Assembly (NCBI RefSeq): GCF_015561195.1 | Contig: NZ_JADMSU010000002.1 | Location: forward strand, 326,783-390,782 | DNA from: Collinsella aerofaciens | GTDB taxonomy: Bacteria; Actinomycetota; Coriobacteriia; Coriobacteriales; Coriobacteriaceae | Direction: 5' to 3' | Length of the DNA stretch: 64,000 nt | Part shown: positions 51,298 through 59,454 of the stretch, in pieces | Numbering within the stretch: position 1 is the stretch's first letter | Layout: each line of letters opens with the position of its first letter | Notes under the pieces: generated by a model | Seen by the model: the letters and a program-made list of their open reading frames with translations, nothing else | What the model was told of the DNA's origin: nothing | The model's database searches: none | Position numbers and translations under genes: made by a program

Positions 51298-51798
51298 CTA
51301 TCTGCCATCTACACGCTTGGCCATCCAAGCATGGGGCTGGCCCTCGTCTTCGTAGTCCACCGGGGCAATCTGCGCGTAGCCCGCCTTGGCATAGAGCGGC
51401 AGCACGTATTCCTGCGCATGCAGCTTAATGAGCCTGGCGCCGGCATCACGCGCGCACGTATCACTGGCCTCGACAATCTTGCTCGCCAGACCGCGACGGC
51501 GCATGCTCGGCAGCACAGCCACGCGCCCCATAATGTAGGTCTCCCCCGCCGCGACGCCTTCGTCCAAGTCGCACGCCGGCGACACCGGAGCCTCTGCGTC
51601 AGCCGCGCGCTCAAGCTCTTCGGGAAACACGCGCGAGCAACCGGCAAGTTCGCCGTCTACATAGAGCGTCACATGAATGCAGTTCGGATCCTCGTCGATA
51701 GCGTCAAACTCATTCTCGTAGCCCTGCTCGTCCATAAAAACGACGCGGCGCACCAACGCCGCGTCATCAAAGCATCCCGTCTTAAGTTGGATATCCAT
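51298..51798 (-). CDS. GNAT-family N-acetyltransferase
   Basis: The 166-residue protein has the GNAT acetyl-CoA binding region RVAVLPSMRRRGLASKIVEA (about 92-111) and the later strand IKLHAQEYVLPLYAKAGY, with a short conserved start FDDAALVRRVVFMDEQGY as in the ElaA/YjdJ-like subgroup. The acceptor substrate is unknown. GAAAGGG precedes the ATG at 51798. It follows the CpsB-type phosphatase gene by 39 bases and may be the last gene of that operon. Confidence 0.82.
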   Translation of the reverse strand: MDIQLKTGCFDDAALVRRVVFMDEQGYENEFDAIDEDPNCIHVTLYVDGELAGCSRVFPEELERAADAEAPVSPACDLDEGVAAGETYIMGRVAVLPSMRRRGLASKIVEASDTCARDAGARLIKLHAQEYVLPLYAKAGYAQIAPVDYEDEGQPHAWMAKRVDGR

Positions 51799-51837
51799 GG
51801 CTGCCCTTTCATTCAATGCGAACGTTAGGGACAGATT

Positions 51838-52488
51838 TTAGCGAAAATGAGCTCCGCGCACGCTAAACTTCACGCGAGCCTTCGCCAGGCAGTCGTAATG
51901 ACCCACGTTATGGGCATCGCTCGCGATGAAGCTGTACAGGTTCTGATCGAACAGGCGCTGTGCCGGCTTTTTCTCGCGACCAAAGCGACCGCCAGCAATA
52001 AAGTCCGCCGAAGCCTGCAGCTTGCAGCCCATATCGACCAGGCGCTCCGCCACGCTTACATCCTTTTGAACCGCACGATAGCGCTCAGGATGAGCGATGA
52101 TCACCTGGTAGCCACGGCACTGCAAATCGTAAATCGTGTTCTCGTACTCTCTAAACGCATACGCATCGGCATGCGTCGAAAGCTCGAGCAGAAACTCGTT
52201 GGTCCCATCGAAATGCAAGTGCTCCGCGGCATCGATACCAAGCTCAACGAGCTTTCGATGGTTGACCTCGAAGCCCATCTGGAGCGGAAAACCGTCAGCG
52301 TTATCGCGCAGCAGCTCAAAGGCATCCCACATCTTGTCGTAATCAAAATAGGGATCACGGCAGTGAGGAGTGCAAACGATTCTGGTTACACCGGCCCGCT
52401 TGGCAGCCTCGAGCATCGCCAAGCTCTCTTCGAGATCGGCGGCGCCGTCGTCTACACCCGGCAAGATATGGCAATGAATGTCACGCAT
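51838..52488 (-). CDS. CpsB/YwqE-type tyrosine-protein phosphatase (PHP fold)
   Basis: The 216-residue PHP-domain protein starts MRDIHCHILPGVDDGA (metal-binding His5 and His7), with CTPHCRDPYF, IIAHPERYRAVQ and ASDAHN completing the metal site. Such manganese-dependent phosphatases dephosphorylate the tyrosine cluster of the partner kinase and so tune exopolysaccharide chain synthesis. It follows the kinase gene by 17 bases. Length is near that of family members, slightly short at the C-terminus. Confidence 0.87.
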   Translation of the reverse strand: MRDIHCHILPGVDDGAADLEESLAMLEAAKRAGVTRIVCTPHCRDPYFDYDKMWDAFELLRDNADGFPLQMGFEVNHRKLVELGIDAAEHLHFDGTNEFLLELSTHADAYAFREYENTIYDLQCRGYQVIIAHPERYRAVQKDVSVAERLVDMGCKLQASADFIAGGRFGREKKPAQRLFDQNLYSFIASDAHNVGHYDCLAKARVKFSVRGAHFR

Positions 52489-52505
52489 AGGTCAGCCTTA
52501 ATCAA

Positions 52506-53243
52506 CTAAACGTTTGCTCGGTTGGTGAAGATGCCCTTTTTGGAAGTGCCCTGATCGTCGGAGCCCTTCTTAACCTTCTTACCGTCCTTGGTGTAGTAAG
52601 AATAGTAGTACTCGCTGGTCTCGGTCTCGCAGTAATTCATGACGGTACCGATGAGCTTGACCTTCTCGGACTTCTTAAGCTGACCGATGGCGTTGAGCGC
52701 CTCTTCGCGCCTGGTAAAGTCCTCGCGCACCACGAACAGCGTGCCGTCGGTCAGGCTAGCAATCTCGGCAGCATCGATGAAGGTGCCGACCGGAGGAGCA
52801 TCGAAGATGACGTACTGGAACTTGGCGGACAGTGCCTTTACCAGCTTGGCAAAGCGATGGGAGACGATGATGTCGGCAGGATTGGGAATGTGCGGCTCGG
52901 CATCGAGGAAGTAGAAGTTCTTCTGACCCGTCTCGACAATTGCCTGGTCAATGGAGATCTGCTCGGAAAGGACCGCATAGAGTCCGCCGCGCGAACGAAC
53001 GCCGAGCATATCGGAAAGGGACCTGCGGCGCATATCGGCCTCGACCAGGAGCACGGACTTGCCGCTCGTGGCGATTGCCTGAGCAAGGTTAATGGAAACC
53101 GTAGACTTGCCCTCGTTGGGAATCGAGGAGGTAACGGTGATGGTGCGAATGGGGTCATCCACGCTCGCAAAGCGGATGTTGGCCAGAAGGGTCTTGGCGG
53201 CATTCTGTACAACGAGCTTATCGGTGTTCTTTGCCTTAGCCAT
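52506..53243 (-). CDS. CpsD/CapB-type bacterial tyrosine kinase
   Basis: The 245-residue BY-kinase has Walker A PNEGKST (42-48), Walker A' LLVEADMRRRS (65-75) and Walker B YVIFDAPPVGT (about 144-154). The C-terminal autophosphorylation cluster EYYYSYY (211-217) has five tyrosines. It needs the membrane modulator encoded just upstream for activity. The tail continues with a Lys/Gly-rich stretch to SKKGIFTNRANV. GAAAGG precedes the ATG. Confidence 0.9.
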   Translation of the reverse strand: MAKAKNTDKLVVQNAAKTLLANIRFASVDDPIRTITVTSSIPNEGKSTVSINLAQAIATSGKSVLLVEADMRRRSLSDMLGVRSRGGLYAVLSEQISIDQAIVETGQKNFYFLDAEPHIPNPADIIVSHRFAKLVKALSAKFQYVIFDAPPVGTFIDAAEIASLTDGTLFVVREDFTRREEALNAIGQLKKSEKVKLIGTVMNYCETETSEYYYSYYTKDGKKVKKGSDDQGTSKKGIFTNRANV

Positions 53244-53245
53244 GC

Positions 53246-53902
53246 CTATTTACCACCTTTCATAGCCGGAATTCGGCCAACAACGGGAATACCCAGGAGC
53301 TCTTCTGCCTCTTCGGCACCGCGGATGCGGGTATTGAGCATGTCTGCCAAAACGACATAGGCAACTGCGATAAAGATACCGGCGAGGAACGCGACGGCAA
53401 TATACAGCGTGCGCTTGGGGCCGCTGGGGGCTTCGGGGGTCTTAGCCTCGTCGATAACGTTGATGCTCTGGGCAGCGCCGACGTTCTGAGCGACCGTACT
53501 CACCGAGCTGGCAATGGCCTTTGCGACCTCAGCCGTCTCCTTGGCATCGGTGCCGGTAACCGAAAGCGTAATGACACGCGTGGTGGTCTCGGAGGAAACA
53601 GACACCTTGTAGTCATCCAGATCGGTGAGGCCCAGTTCTTTGGCGGCGCCGCTCTTAACGCTATCGCTATCCAGCAGCGTGGCGATATCGTTGGAAAGCA
53701 TCTGGCTCGCCGAGAGATCGTTGTAGCTCATCTGACCGCTATCGTCGGTCTTGGCGAGAATGTACATGCTCGTCGTCGCGGTATAGGTGTTGTCCATCGC
53801 AATGAAGGACACGATGCCCATGGCGATCGCGCAGACCACCGGAAGGGTGATGACCAGCTTGAGGTGCTTCTTCAGCAGCTGGAACAGTTCGAGAAGGGTC
53901 AT
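53246..53902 (-). CDS. Wzz/CpsC-type polysaccharide co-polymerase, kinase modulator
   Basis: The 218-residue protein starts TLLELFQLLKKHLKLVITLPVVCAIAMGI, giving a first membrane helix at about 16-36. An extracytoplasmic domain follows (about 37-165), then a second helix (168-190) and a cytoplasmic tail with LLGIPVVGRIPAMKGGK, the usual Wzz/CpsC end. It activates the tyrosine kinase encoded two bases downstream. GAAAGG precedes the ATG. No glycosyltransferase, flippase or polymerase gene is present nearby. Confidence 0.9.
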   Translation of the reverse strand: MTLLELFQLLKKHLKLVITLPVVCAIAMGIVSFIAMDNTYTATTSMYILAKTDDSGQMSYNDLSASQMLSNDIATLLDSDSVKSGAAKELGLTDLDDYKVSVSSETTTRVITLSVTGTDAKETAEVAKAIASSVSTVAQNVGAAQSINVIDEAKTPEAPSGPKRTLYIAVAFLAGIFIAVAYVVLADMLNTRIRGAEEAEELLGIPVVGRIPAMKGGK

Positions 53903-54042
53903 GCAGCTTGCCTTTCATTTCCCCAGTTCGGATTGACAAAACTGTCCGTATGTTATCGCATCTTTTTACCGAGACCAAACTCTATACATAAGAAACAGGC
54001 TCTCCTGTAAAAATGTCGGAAGCAATCGTAAAATTGCACAAC

Positions 54043-54073
54043 AACGCCGCACCCGAAAGTCAAATGCGGCGTC
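54043..54073 (-). terminator. possible terminator after phoR
   Basis: ACGCCGCA pairs with TGCGGCGT around a 13-base loop; on the minus strand TTGTTGTGC follows. Weak but well placed, 25 bases past the phoR stop. Confidence 0.5.
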
Positions 54074-54097
54074 TACATCAATATCTATGTTGTATCG

Positions 54098-55522
54098 CTA
54101 TGCGAATGGCTCGTCCTGCTGTATGGGAAACGTCACCGTAATGGTGGTTCCCACGCCCAACTCGCTCGACAGATCGAGCGTGGCGTGATGATACAGGGCC
54201 GCATGCTTGACAATGGCAAGCCCCAGGCCGGTTCCGCCGCGTGCCTTGGACCTACTCTTGTCCACGCGATAGAACCGCTCAAATACCTTGCCCTGTTCTT
54301 CAGGCGCGATACCGATTCCCGTGTCGGCGACAGCGAGGAACGGATGGCCTTCGTCGTTGGTGCCGCACTGCAGCGTAACCGTACCGCCGGGCCGATTGTA
54401 GCGGATGGCGTTGCTTGCCAGATTATAGATGAGCTCGTCGACCAAGCGCGACACGCCTTCGATGACCACAGGCTTGGTCTCATGACTTATCGTCACATTC
54501 GCCTGACGGGCAACCTGTTCAAGACGCTGCTCAACCGCATAGATGGCCCGCGAGAGCTCAATAGGCTCCGTGGACCCAATGGGCACTGCCTCGCCTTCAG
54601 TTGCACGTTCGGCCTCGTCCAAGTTAGACAGCGTAAGGATGTCGTTGACAAGCGCTGCCAAGCGGCCCGCCTCACGATAGATGCGACCGCCAAAGTTGCG
54701 CAGGTCGTCCTCGCCCTCGACCATGCCATTTGCGATGAGCTCGGCATAGCCCGAAATCGCCGTAAGCGGCGTCTTGAGCTCATGGGTGATATTCGCCGTG
54801 AACTCGCGGCGCATACGGTCGTTGTCCGCTAGCACCGCCATTTGGCGCTTGAGTTCCTGGCGCTGCGACTCGATACGCTCAAGCATGGGGACCATCTCGG
54901 CATAGGCGTGCTCATAGCTACGGCGTGGGTGATCCAAATCCACCTCTTGCAACGGCGCGATGATGGCACGGGACTCACGGCGCGCCATAAAAAACGAGAG
55001 TACTGCACCCGCCGCTGCGATAAGCAGCATCGGCGCCAGCATCGACAGCAAAATCGCCGCAACGCCAGGCTGGGCCTGCGCCAAGCGAACGACCTGGCCG
55101 TTATCAAGGGTGACGGCGCGATACAGCATAATCTCGTCGAGTGTAGAGCTTGCGCGCTCCGCGGAACCCGAACCACTCTCAAAGGCCTCGATGACCTCGG
55201 GGCGATCGCCATGGTTGGGCAGTGTGGAAGGCGACGCCTCGTTGTCGTAGGCAACCGATCCATCCTTGTTAATCAGCGTGATGCGAAGATCCTCGCGATC
55301 GAGGCTTCGCAAGAACGGAATGGGCTCCTGCTGCTCGTCGAGGGCGGCAGCAATGAGCTCGGTTTCCTGCGCCAGATTGGCACTCGTGGCATCCGCCAAA
55401 GTGTTTTGCATAAAGAACGCACCCAGCACCGTAAACGCCACGATAACCGCCATGGCGCAGACAAAGATCGTCACAAAAACGCGGTGCGACAGCGTATGTT
55501 TTCCCTGGGGGGCGAAGACCAC
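54098..55522 (-). CDS. phoR: PhoR-like sensor histidine kinase
   Basis: The 474-residue kinase has a membrane helix at about 15-38, an extracytoplasmic loop (about 40-152), a second helix (153-178), a linker, and the dimerisation box NITHELKTPLTA with His247. The ATPase domain follows with N, G1 and G2 boxes (NAIRYN, ADTGIGI, GTGLGLAIVKH). It presumably phosphorylates the response regulator encoded three bases upstream. Linked pstB points to phosphate sensing. Confidence 0.85.
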   Translation of the reverse strand: MVFAPQGKHTLSHRVFVTIFVCAMAVIVAFTVLGAFFMQNTLADATSANLAQETELIAAALDEQQEPIPFLRSLDREDLRITLINKDGSVAYDNEASPSTLPNHGDRPEVIEAFESGSGSAERASSTLDEIMLYRAVTLDNGQVVRLAQAQPGVAAILLSMLAPMLLIAAAGAVLSFFMARRESRAIIAPLQEVDLDHPRRSYEHAYAEMVPMLERIESQRQELKRQMAVLADNDRMRREFTANITHELKTPLTAISGYAELIANGMVEGEDDLRNFGGRIYREAGRLAALVNDILTLSNLDEAERATEGEAVPIGSTEPIELSRAIYAVEQRLEQVARQANVTISHETKPVVIEGVSRLVDELIYNLASNAIRYNRPGGTVTLQCGTNDEGHPFLAVADTGIGIAPEEQGKVFERFYRVDKSRSKARGGTGLGLAIVKHAALYHHATLDLSSELGVGTTITVTFPIQQDEPFA

Positions 55523-55525
55523 GGG

Positions 55526-56254
55526 CTACTCCTCCGATGCGGTGGCCGCGGTGGCGTCGCCTTCGGCACCATCACCGGCAGAAGGCTCGGCCAGGCGATA
55601 ACCCACGCCACGCACGGTCTCGATGGCGCTGGCATGCTCGCCCAGTTTTTGGCGAAGCGTCTGCACGTGCACGTCGACGGTGCGCGAACCGCCGTCGAAG
55701 TCCCAGCCCCACACGCTCTGCAGCAACGACTCGCGGGTAAAGACCACGCCGGGCTTGCGCATGAGGTACTCGAGCAGGTCGAACTCGCGCAGGGTGAGCT
55801 TAAGCGGCTCGCCGGCAACGGTCACCTCGCGATGGCTGGGCGAGAGTACGATGTCGCCCACGCTGAGTACATCGCTCGCCTGCTTGACCATGCCGCCGCG
55901 ACGCAGTAGTGCGCGGCAGCGGCTCGCAAGCTCCATGAGCGAAAACGGCTTAGTCAGGTAATCGTCGGCACCGCCATCGAGCGCCATCACCTTGTCGAGC
56001 TCGGTGTCCTTGGCGGTAAGCATCATGATGGGCACCGTCGCCGTCATGCGATCGGCACGCAGACGACGCATAATTGCCAAGCCATCGGTATCGGGCAGCA
56101 TGATATCGAGCAGCACAGCATCGGGCACCCGTCGCGCCACGGCAGCTTTAAACTCGCCATCGCACGAAAAGCCCTCGGCCTCGATTCCCTGCTTGCGCAG
56201 CGCGTAGACCGTCAAATCCCTGATGTTGTCATCGTCCTCGACGTAATAGATCAT
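55526..56254 (-). CDS. phoB: PhoB/PhoP-like response regulator
   Basis: The 242-residue OmpR-family regulator has a receiver domain with acidic pocket Glu6-Asp7-Asp8 and phospho-acceptor Asp50 (VLLDIMLPDTDG). A winged helix follows (about 125-225) with LTLREFDLLEYLM and SRTVDVHVQTLRQKLG. The C-terminal 15 residues form an acidic/alanine tail. It sits between pstB and phoR, in the same direction, so it is assigned to the phosphate regulon by context. Confidence 0.86.
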   Translation of the reverse strand: MIYYVEDDDNIRDLTVYALRKQGIEAEGFSCDGEFKAAVARRVPDAVLLDIMLPDTDGLAIMRRLRADRMTATVPIMMLTAKDTELDKVMALDGGADDYLTKPFSLMELASRCRALLRRGGMVKQASDVLSVGDIVLSPSHREVTVAGEPLKLTLREFDLLEYLMRKPGVVFTRESLLQSVWGWDFDGGSRTVDVHVQTLRQKLGEHASAIETVRGVGYRLAEPSAGDGAEGDATAATASEE

Positions 56255-56318
56255 GTTGAACCCCTTTGCGGCCGGTATGACCGCATCTTAACCCTAAAGG
56301 CACCTGCAAAAGACAGCG

Positions 56319-57194
56319 TCAGCCAAAACGCCCCGTCAAATAATCCGCTGTGCGCGGATCGATCGGATTCTTGAAGAGCTGCGCGGTGGGCGCGTGCTCC
56401 ACCAGCTCACCCAGCAAAAAGAACGCGACCGAATCGGAAATACGCGCGGCCTGCTGCATGTTGTGCGTCACGACCACCAGCGTGCAGGTCTCCTTGAGCT
56501 CGCAGGCAAGCTGCTCCACCACCAACGTCGACACAGGGTCGAGTGCCGAGGTCGGCTCGTCCATCAGCAGAATGTCGGGCTGCACGGCAAGTGCGCGGGC
56601 GATGCACAGGCGCTGCTGCTGTCCACCCGAAAGACCCAAGCCCGACTCCTTGAGCTTGTCCTTGACCTCGTCCCACAGGGCAGCGCGACGAAGGGAGTCC
56701 TCGACCAGCTCATCGAGCACGGCGCGATCGCGCACACCCATACCGCGCGGACCGTAGGCGACGTTGTCGTAGATGCTCATGGGAAACGGGTTGGGGCGCT
56801 GGAACACCATACCCACGCGCTGGCGCAAACGGCAGATGTCGTAATCGCCCAGGATATCTTGACCATCGAGCGCAATCTCGCCCTCGATGCGACAATCCTT
56901 GATGCCGTCGTTCATGCGGTTAAAGCAGCGCAGCAACGTGGACTTTCCGCAGCCCGAAGGCCCGATGAACGAGGTAATCTGCTTGTCGCGGATCTTGATA
57001 TTCACGTCCTTGAGCGCATGGTGGTCGCCATAGAACAGGTCGAGGCCCTCGACGTCGATGCGCGTCGGCGAGGCGGCAAGATCCTCTGCCGTGGGGCGAG
57101 TCGCATCCCCAACCTCGCGCTCATGCGCGGCCTCGGCCTGCGCTTCCATGAGTTCTTCAAGCTCCGTGGGCTCCACAGCCGCAGCAGCCGTCAT
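56319..57194 (-). CDS. pstB: phosphate ABC transporter ATP-binding protein
   Basis: The 291-residue ATPase has PstB features: Walker [10 protein letters not shown] (78-86), LRCFNRMND, the PstB-specific [17 protein letters not shown], the signature [15 protein letters not shown] and Walker [14 protein letters not shown]. An N-terminal extension of about 45 residues, acidic and alanine-rich, precedes the domain. The ATG at 57194 follows GGAGGTG. The permease and binding-protein genes pstSCA are not next to it, which is unusual. TTGACA at 57276-57271 (minus strand) may be the -35. Confidence 0.92.
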   Translation of the reverse strand: MTAAAAVEPTELEELMEAQAEAAHEREVGDATRPTAEDLAASPTRIDVEGLDLFYGDHHALKDVNIKIRDKQITSFIGPSGCGKSTLLRCFNRMNDGIKDCRIEGEIALDGQDILGDYDICRLRQRVGMVFQRPNPFPMSIYDNVAYGPRGMGVRDRAVLDELVEDSLRRAALWDEVKDKLKESGLGLSGGQQQRLCIARALAVQPDILLMDEPTSALDPVSTLVVEQLACELKETCTLVVVTHNMQQAARISDSVAFFLLGELVEHAPTAQLFKNPIDPRTADYLTGRFG

Positions 57195-57297
57195 ACCGCA
57201 CACCTCCATATCGATATCAATTCAGCAGTATCGATAGTAGGAATCGCGGCTCATACGCACGTGAGCACATTGTCAAGTGTTTGTAAGGGCACGCTGG

Positions 57298-58536
57298 CTA
57301 TGCGGCGGACAGCTCGATGGTGAATATCGTGTGTTCGGGCGTCGATTCACATGCAACGGTACCGCCGTGTGCCGCGATGATCTCCTTGGCAATAGCAAGG
57401 CCCAGGCCGGCACCACCGCGATTGGTCGCACGCGCCGCATCCAGGCGATAGAACTTCTCAAAGATCACCTTGAGCTTAGCCGCAGGGATAGGATCGCCCT
57501 GATTGATAAAGCGCACGCGCACGCCGCCGTCGTCCCGGCGTCTGGCCTCAATCGTGATAGTCGAGCCCTCATAGCTATAGGCGACGGCGTTTTTCATGAT
57601 GTTGTTGAACACGCGGGCCATCTTGTCGCCATCCACGAGCACCGTCAGGTCCTCGCGAATATCAACTTGGGCTTCCTTATGCTGCTCGTTGAGGATGGGG
57701 TAGAACTCGTCAGCTACCTGAGCCAGCAGCAACCCCAGATCAACATAGCCGCGCGTGAGCACGATATCGTGGAAGTCAAAGCGCGTGATATCGAAGAACT
57801 CTTCGATGAGCGCATCGAGCCGGTGCGCCTTGTCGAGCGCCACGCCCGTAAAGTGCGCACGTTGCTCAACCGGCAGCTCAGGAGCCTCTTGCAGCAGCGA
57901 AAGATAGCCCACCACACTGGCAAGCGGGGTGCGTAGGTCATGTGCCAAGTATGTGACCAGATCGTCCTTGCGATGCGACTCGTCACGCAGAGATTGCCGC
58001 ACCTTGCGCTCACGGTCACGCACGCGGTTAAGGGCGCCCTCGACCTCCAAGAAGTCGCCGTCAATGTTGTCCCAGGTGTTGGGGTGATCGATCAGGCGAT
58101 CTTGAATACGAGCGGCCAGCACACAATCGGCATGCTGCTCGCCCCGCTCGTAGCCCTGGTAGTACAGAGCACGGCCGCAAAAGAACAGCACGCACACGGC
58201 AAGCGCCAGCACAAAGCCAAGCATGTTGAATACAAAGCCGGCATCGAACAGCACCGGCCCTTCGATGCCGCCGAGCGCCATGGCGCCAATCGCCAACGTC
58301 ATGGCCCACGCGGCACCGCCAATCACCACGCAACGGCGCACGATTTCGAATCGATCGATCAGCAAAAAGCCGACAAGCAGCACCGCTAAGATTCCGGCGA
58401 TGTTGTCGATGCCAATCAGCAGCAGGCTCAGCAAAAAGAGCAGCACCGTCGCAAGCGCGCGGTTGTCGACGACTGCCCGTACGTATTCAAAGAGTCGATC
58501 GGGCACCTCGAATGCCTGCCTATCGTCTTTTGTCAT
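57298..58536 (-). CDS. VanS-like sensor histidine kinase
   Basis: The 412-residue kinase begins with about four membrane helices (about 28-125) and almost no extracytoplasmic loop. The VanS-type box YLAHDLRTPLASVVGYLSLL (phospho-acceptor His199) and an ATPase domain with GGAGLGLAIAKEII follow. Sensors of this shape often detect cell-wall stress through the membrane. The ATG at 58536 has GGGGAAG upstream; a GTG two codons earlier is possible. It pairs with the response regulator 25 bases upstream. Confidence 0.84.
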   Translation of the reverse strand: MTKDDRQAFEVPDRLFEYVRAVVDNRALATVLLFLLSLLLIGIDNIAGILAVLLVGFLLIDRFEIVRRCVVIGGAAWAMTLAIGAMALGGIEGPVLFDAGFVFNMLGFVLALAVCVLFFCGRALYYQGYERGEQHADCVLAARIQDRLIDHPNTWDNIDGDFLEVEGALNRVRDRERKVRQSLRDESHRKDDLVTYLAHDLRTPLASVVGYLSLLQEAPELPVEQRAHFTGVALDKAHRLDALIEEFFDITRFDFHDIVLTRGYVDLGLLLAQVADEFYPILNEQHKEAQVDIREDLTVLVDGDKMARVFNNIMKNAVAYSYEGSTITIEARRRDDGGVRVRFINQGDPIPAAKLKVIFEKFYRLDAARATNRGGAGLGLAIAKEIIAAHGGTVACESTPEHTIFTIELSAA

Positions 58537-58561
58537 ATCCACTTCCCCACCATCAAAGGCG

Positions 58562-59257
58562 CTATTCGATTATGTAGCCGACGCCCCAGACGTTTTTGAT
58601 AAAGCGCGGCTTTTGAGCGTCGTCGCCAATCTTTTCGCGCAGGTGGCGAATGTGCACCATCACCGTATTGTTGGAGCCGGGCATAAAATCCTCGTTCCAC
58701 ACCGCGCGGAACAGATCCTCCACGGCTACCACGCTGCCGCGATGCTCAACCAGATACAGCAAGATGGAATACTCGATGGGCGTGAGGCGCACCGGTGCAC
58801 CGTCCACCGTTACGGAACGAGCATCGCGGTTGATCTCCAGGCCGTCGAGCTGGATGGTCGGCGACTCGGCCGCCTGCGAGCGGCTACCGTAGCTGGTGTA
58901 GCGGCGAAGCTGAGCGTGCACACGCGCGATGAGCTCCAGCGGACGGAACGGCTTAACCACGTAATCGTCCGCGCCAAGCGAAAGGCCCTCGATCTTGTCT
59001 TGCTGGGCATCGCGCGCCGTCAGCATGATCACGGGATAGGTATGGCTGGAACGGATCGTACGCAGTAGCTCAAAGCCATCGATATCGGGCAGCATGACAT
59101 CCAACAGTGCCAGATCGAACTCCTGCTCCAGGATTGCCTTGGCAGCATCAGCCCCGCTATAGGCAATCTGGACATCAAAGCCCTCTTTTGTAAGGTAGAT
59201 ACCAACCAAGTCGGCGATGGCCTTCTCGTCATCAACTACCAAAATGCGCTCGTTCAT
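58562..59257 (-). CDS. VanR-like response regulator
   Basis: The 231-residue OmpR-family protein has a receiver with Asp9, Asp10 and Asp53 (ALLDVMLPDIDG), Lys in VVKPF, and a winged helix with LTPIEYSILLYLVEHRG and NNTVMVHIRHLREKIGDD, as in VanR. It is transcribed away from a DacA-type carboxypeptidase gene across a 197-base spacer, so control of that gene is likely. GAGGAG precedes the ATG. Confidence 0.87.
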   Translation of the reverse strand: MNERILVVDDEKAIADLVGIYLTKEGFDVQIAYSGADAAKAILEQEFDLALLDVMLPDIDGFELLRTIRSSHTYPVIMLTARDAQQDKIEGLSLGADDYVVKPFRPLELIARVHAQLRRYTSYGSRSQAAESPTIQLDGLEINRDARSVTVDGAPVRLTPIEYSILLYLVEHRGSVVAVEDLFRAVWNEDFMPGSNNTVMVHIRHLREKIGDDAQKPRFIKNVWGVGYIIE

Positions 59258-59409
59258 GCGTGCTCCTCTCGCGCTCCATTATGCCCGAGGCGACGCACGC
59301 CACACACAACAAGCGTGGGTGATTAAGTCGGCCTTAAGCACCCTTGTGCCCGTTCGGGCGCGGATGTGGGCCACGCACGCACGCGATGATCGCCGACACC
59401 GGCAAACGA

Positions 59410-59415
59410 TATACT
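59410..59415 (+). promoter_or_regulatory. -10 box of the dacA promoter
   Basis: TATACT lies 40 bp before the chosen GTG start. This excludes the upstream in-frame ATG codons (59344 and 59386) as starts of that transcript. Confidence 0.5.
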
Positions 59416-59454
59416 CTAGTTTCAGAAGAGACCATCCCGTCGAAAGCGAAATCT

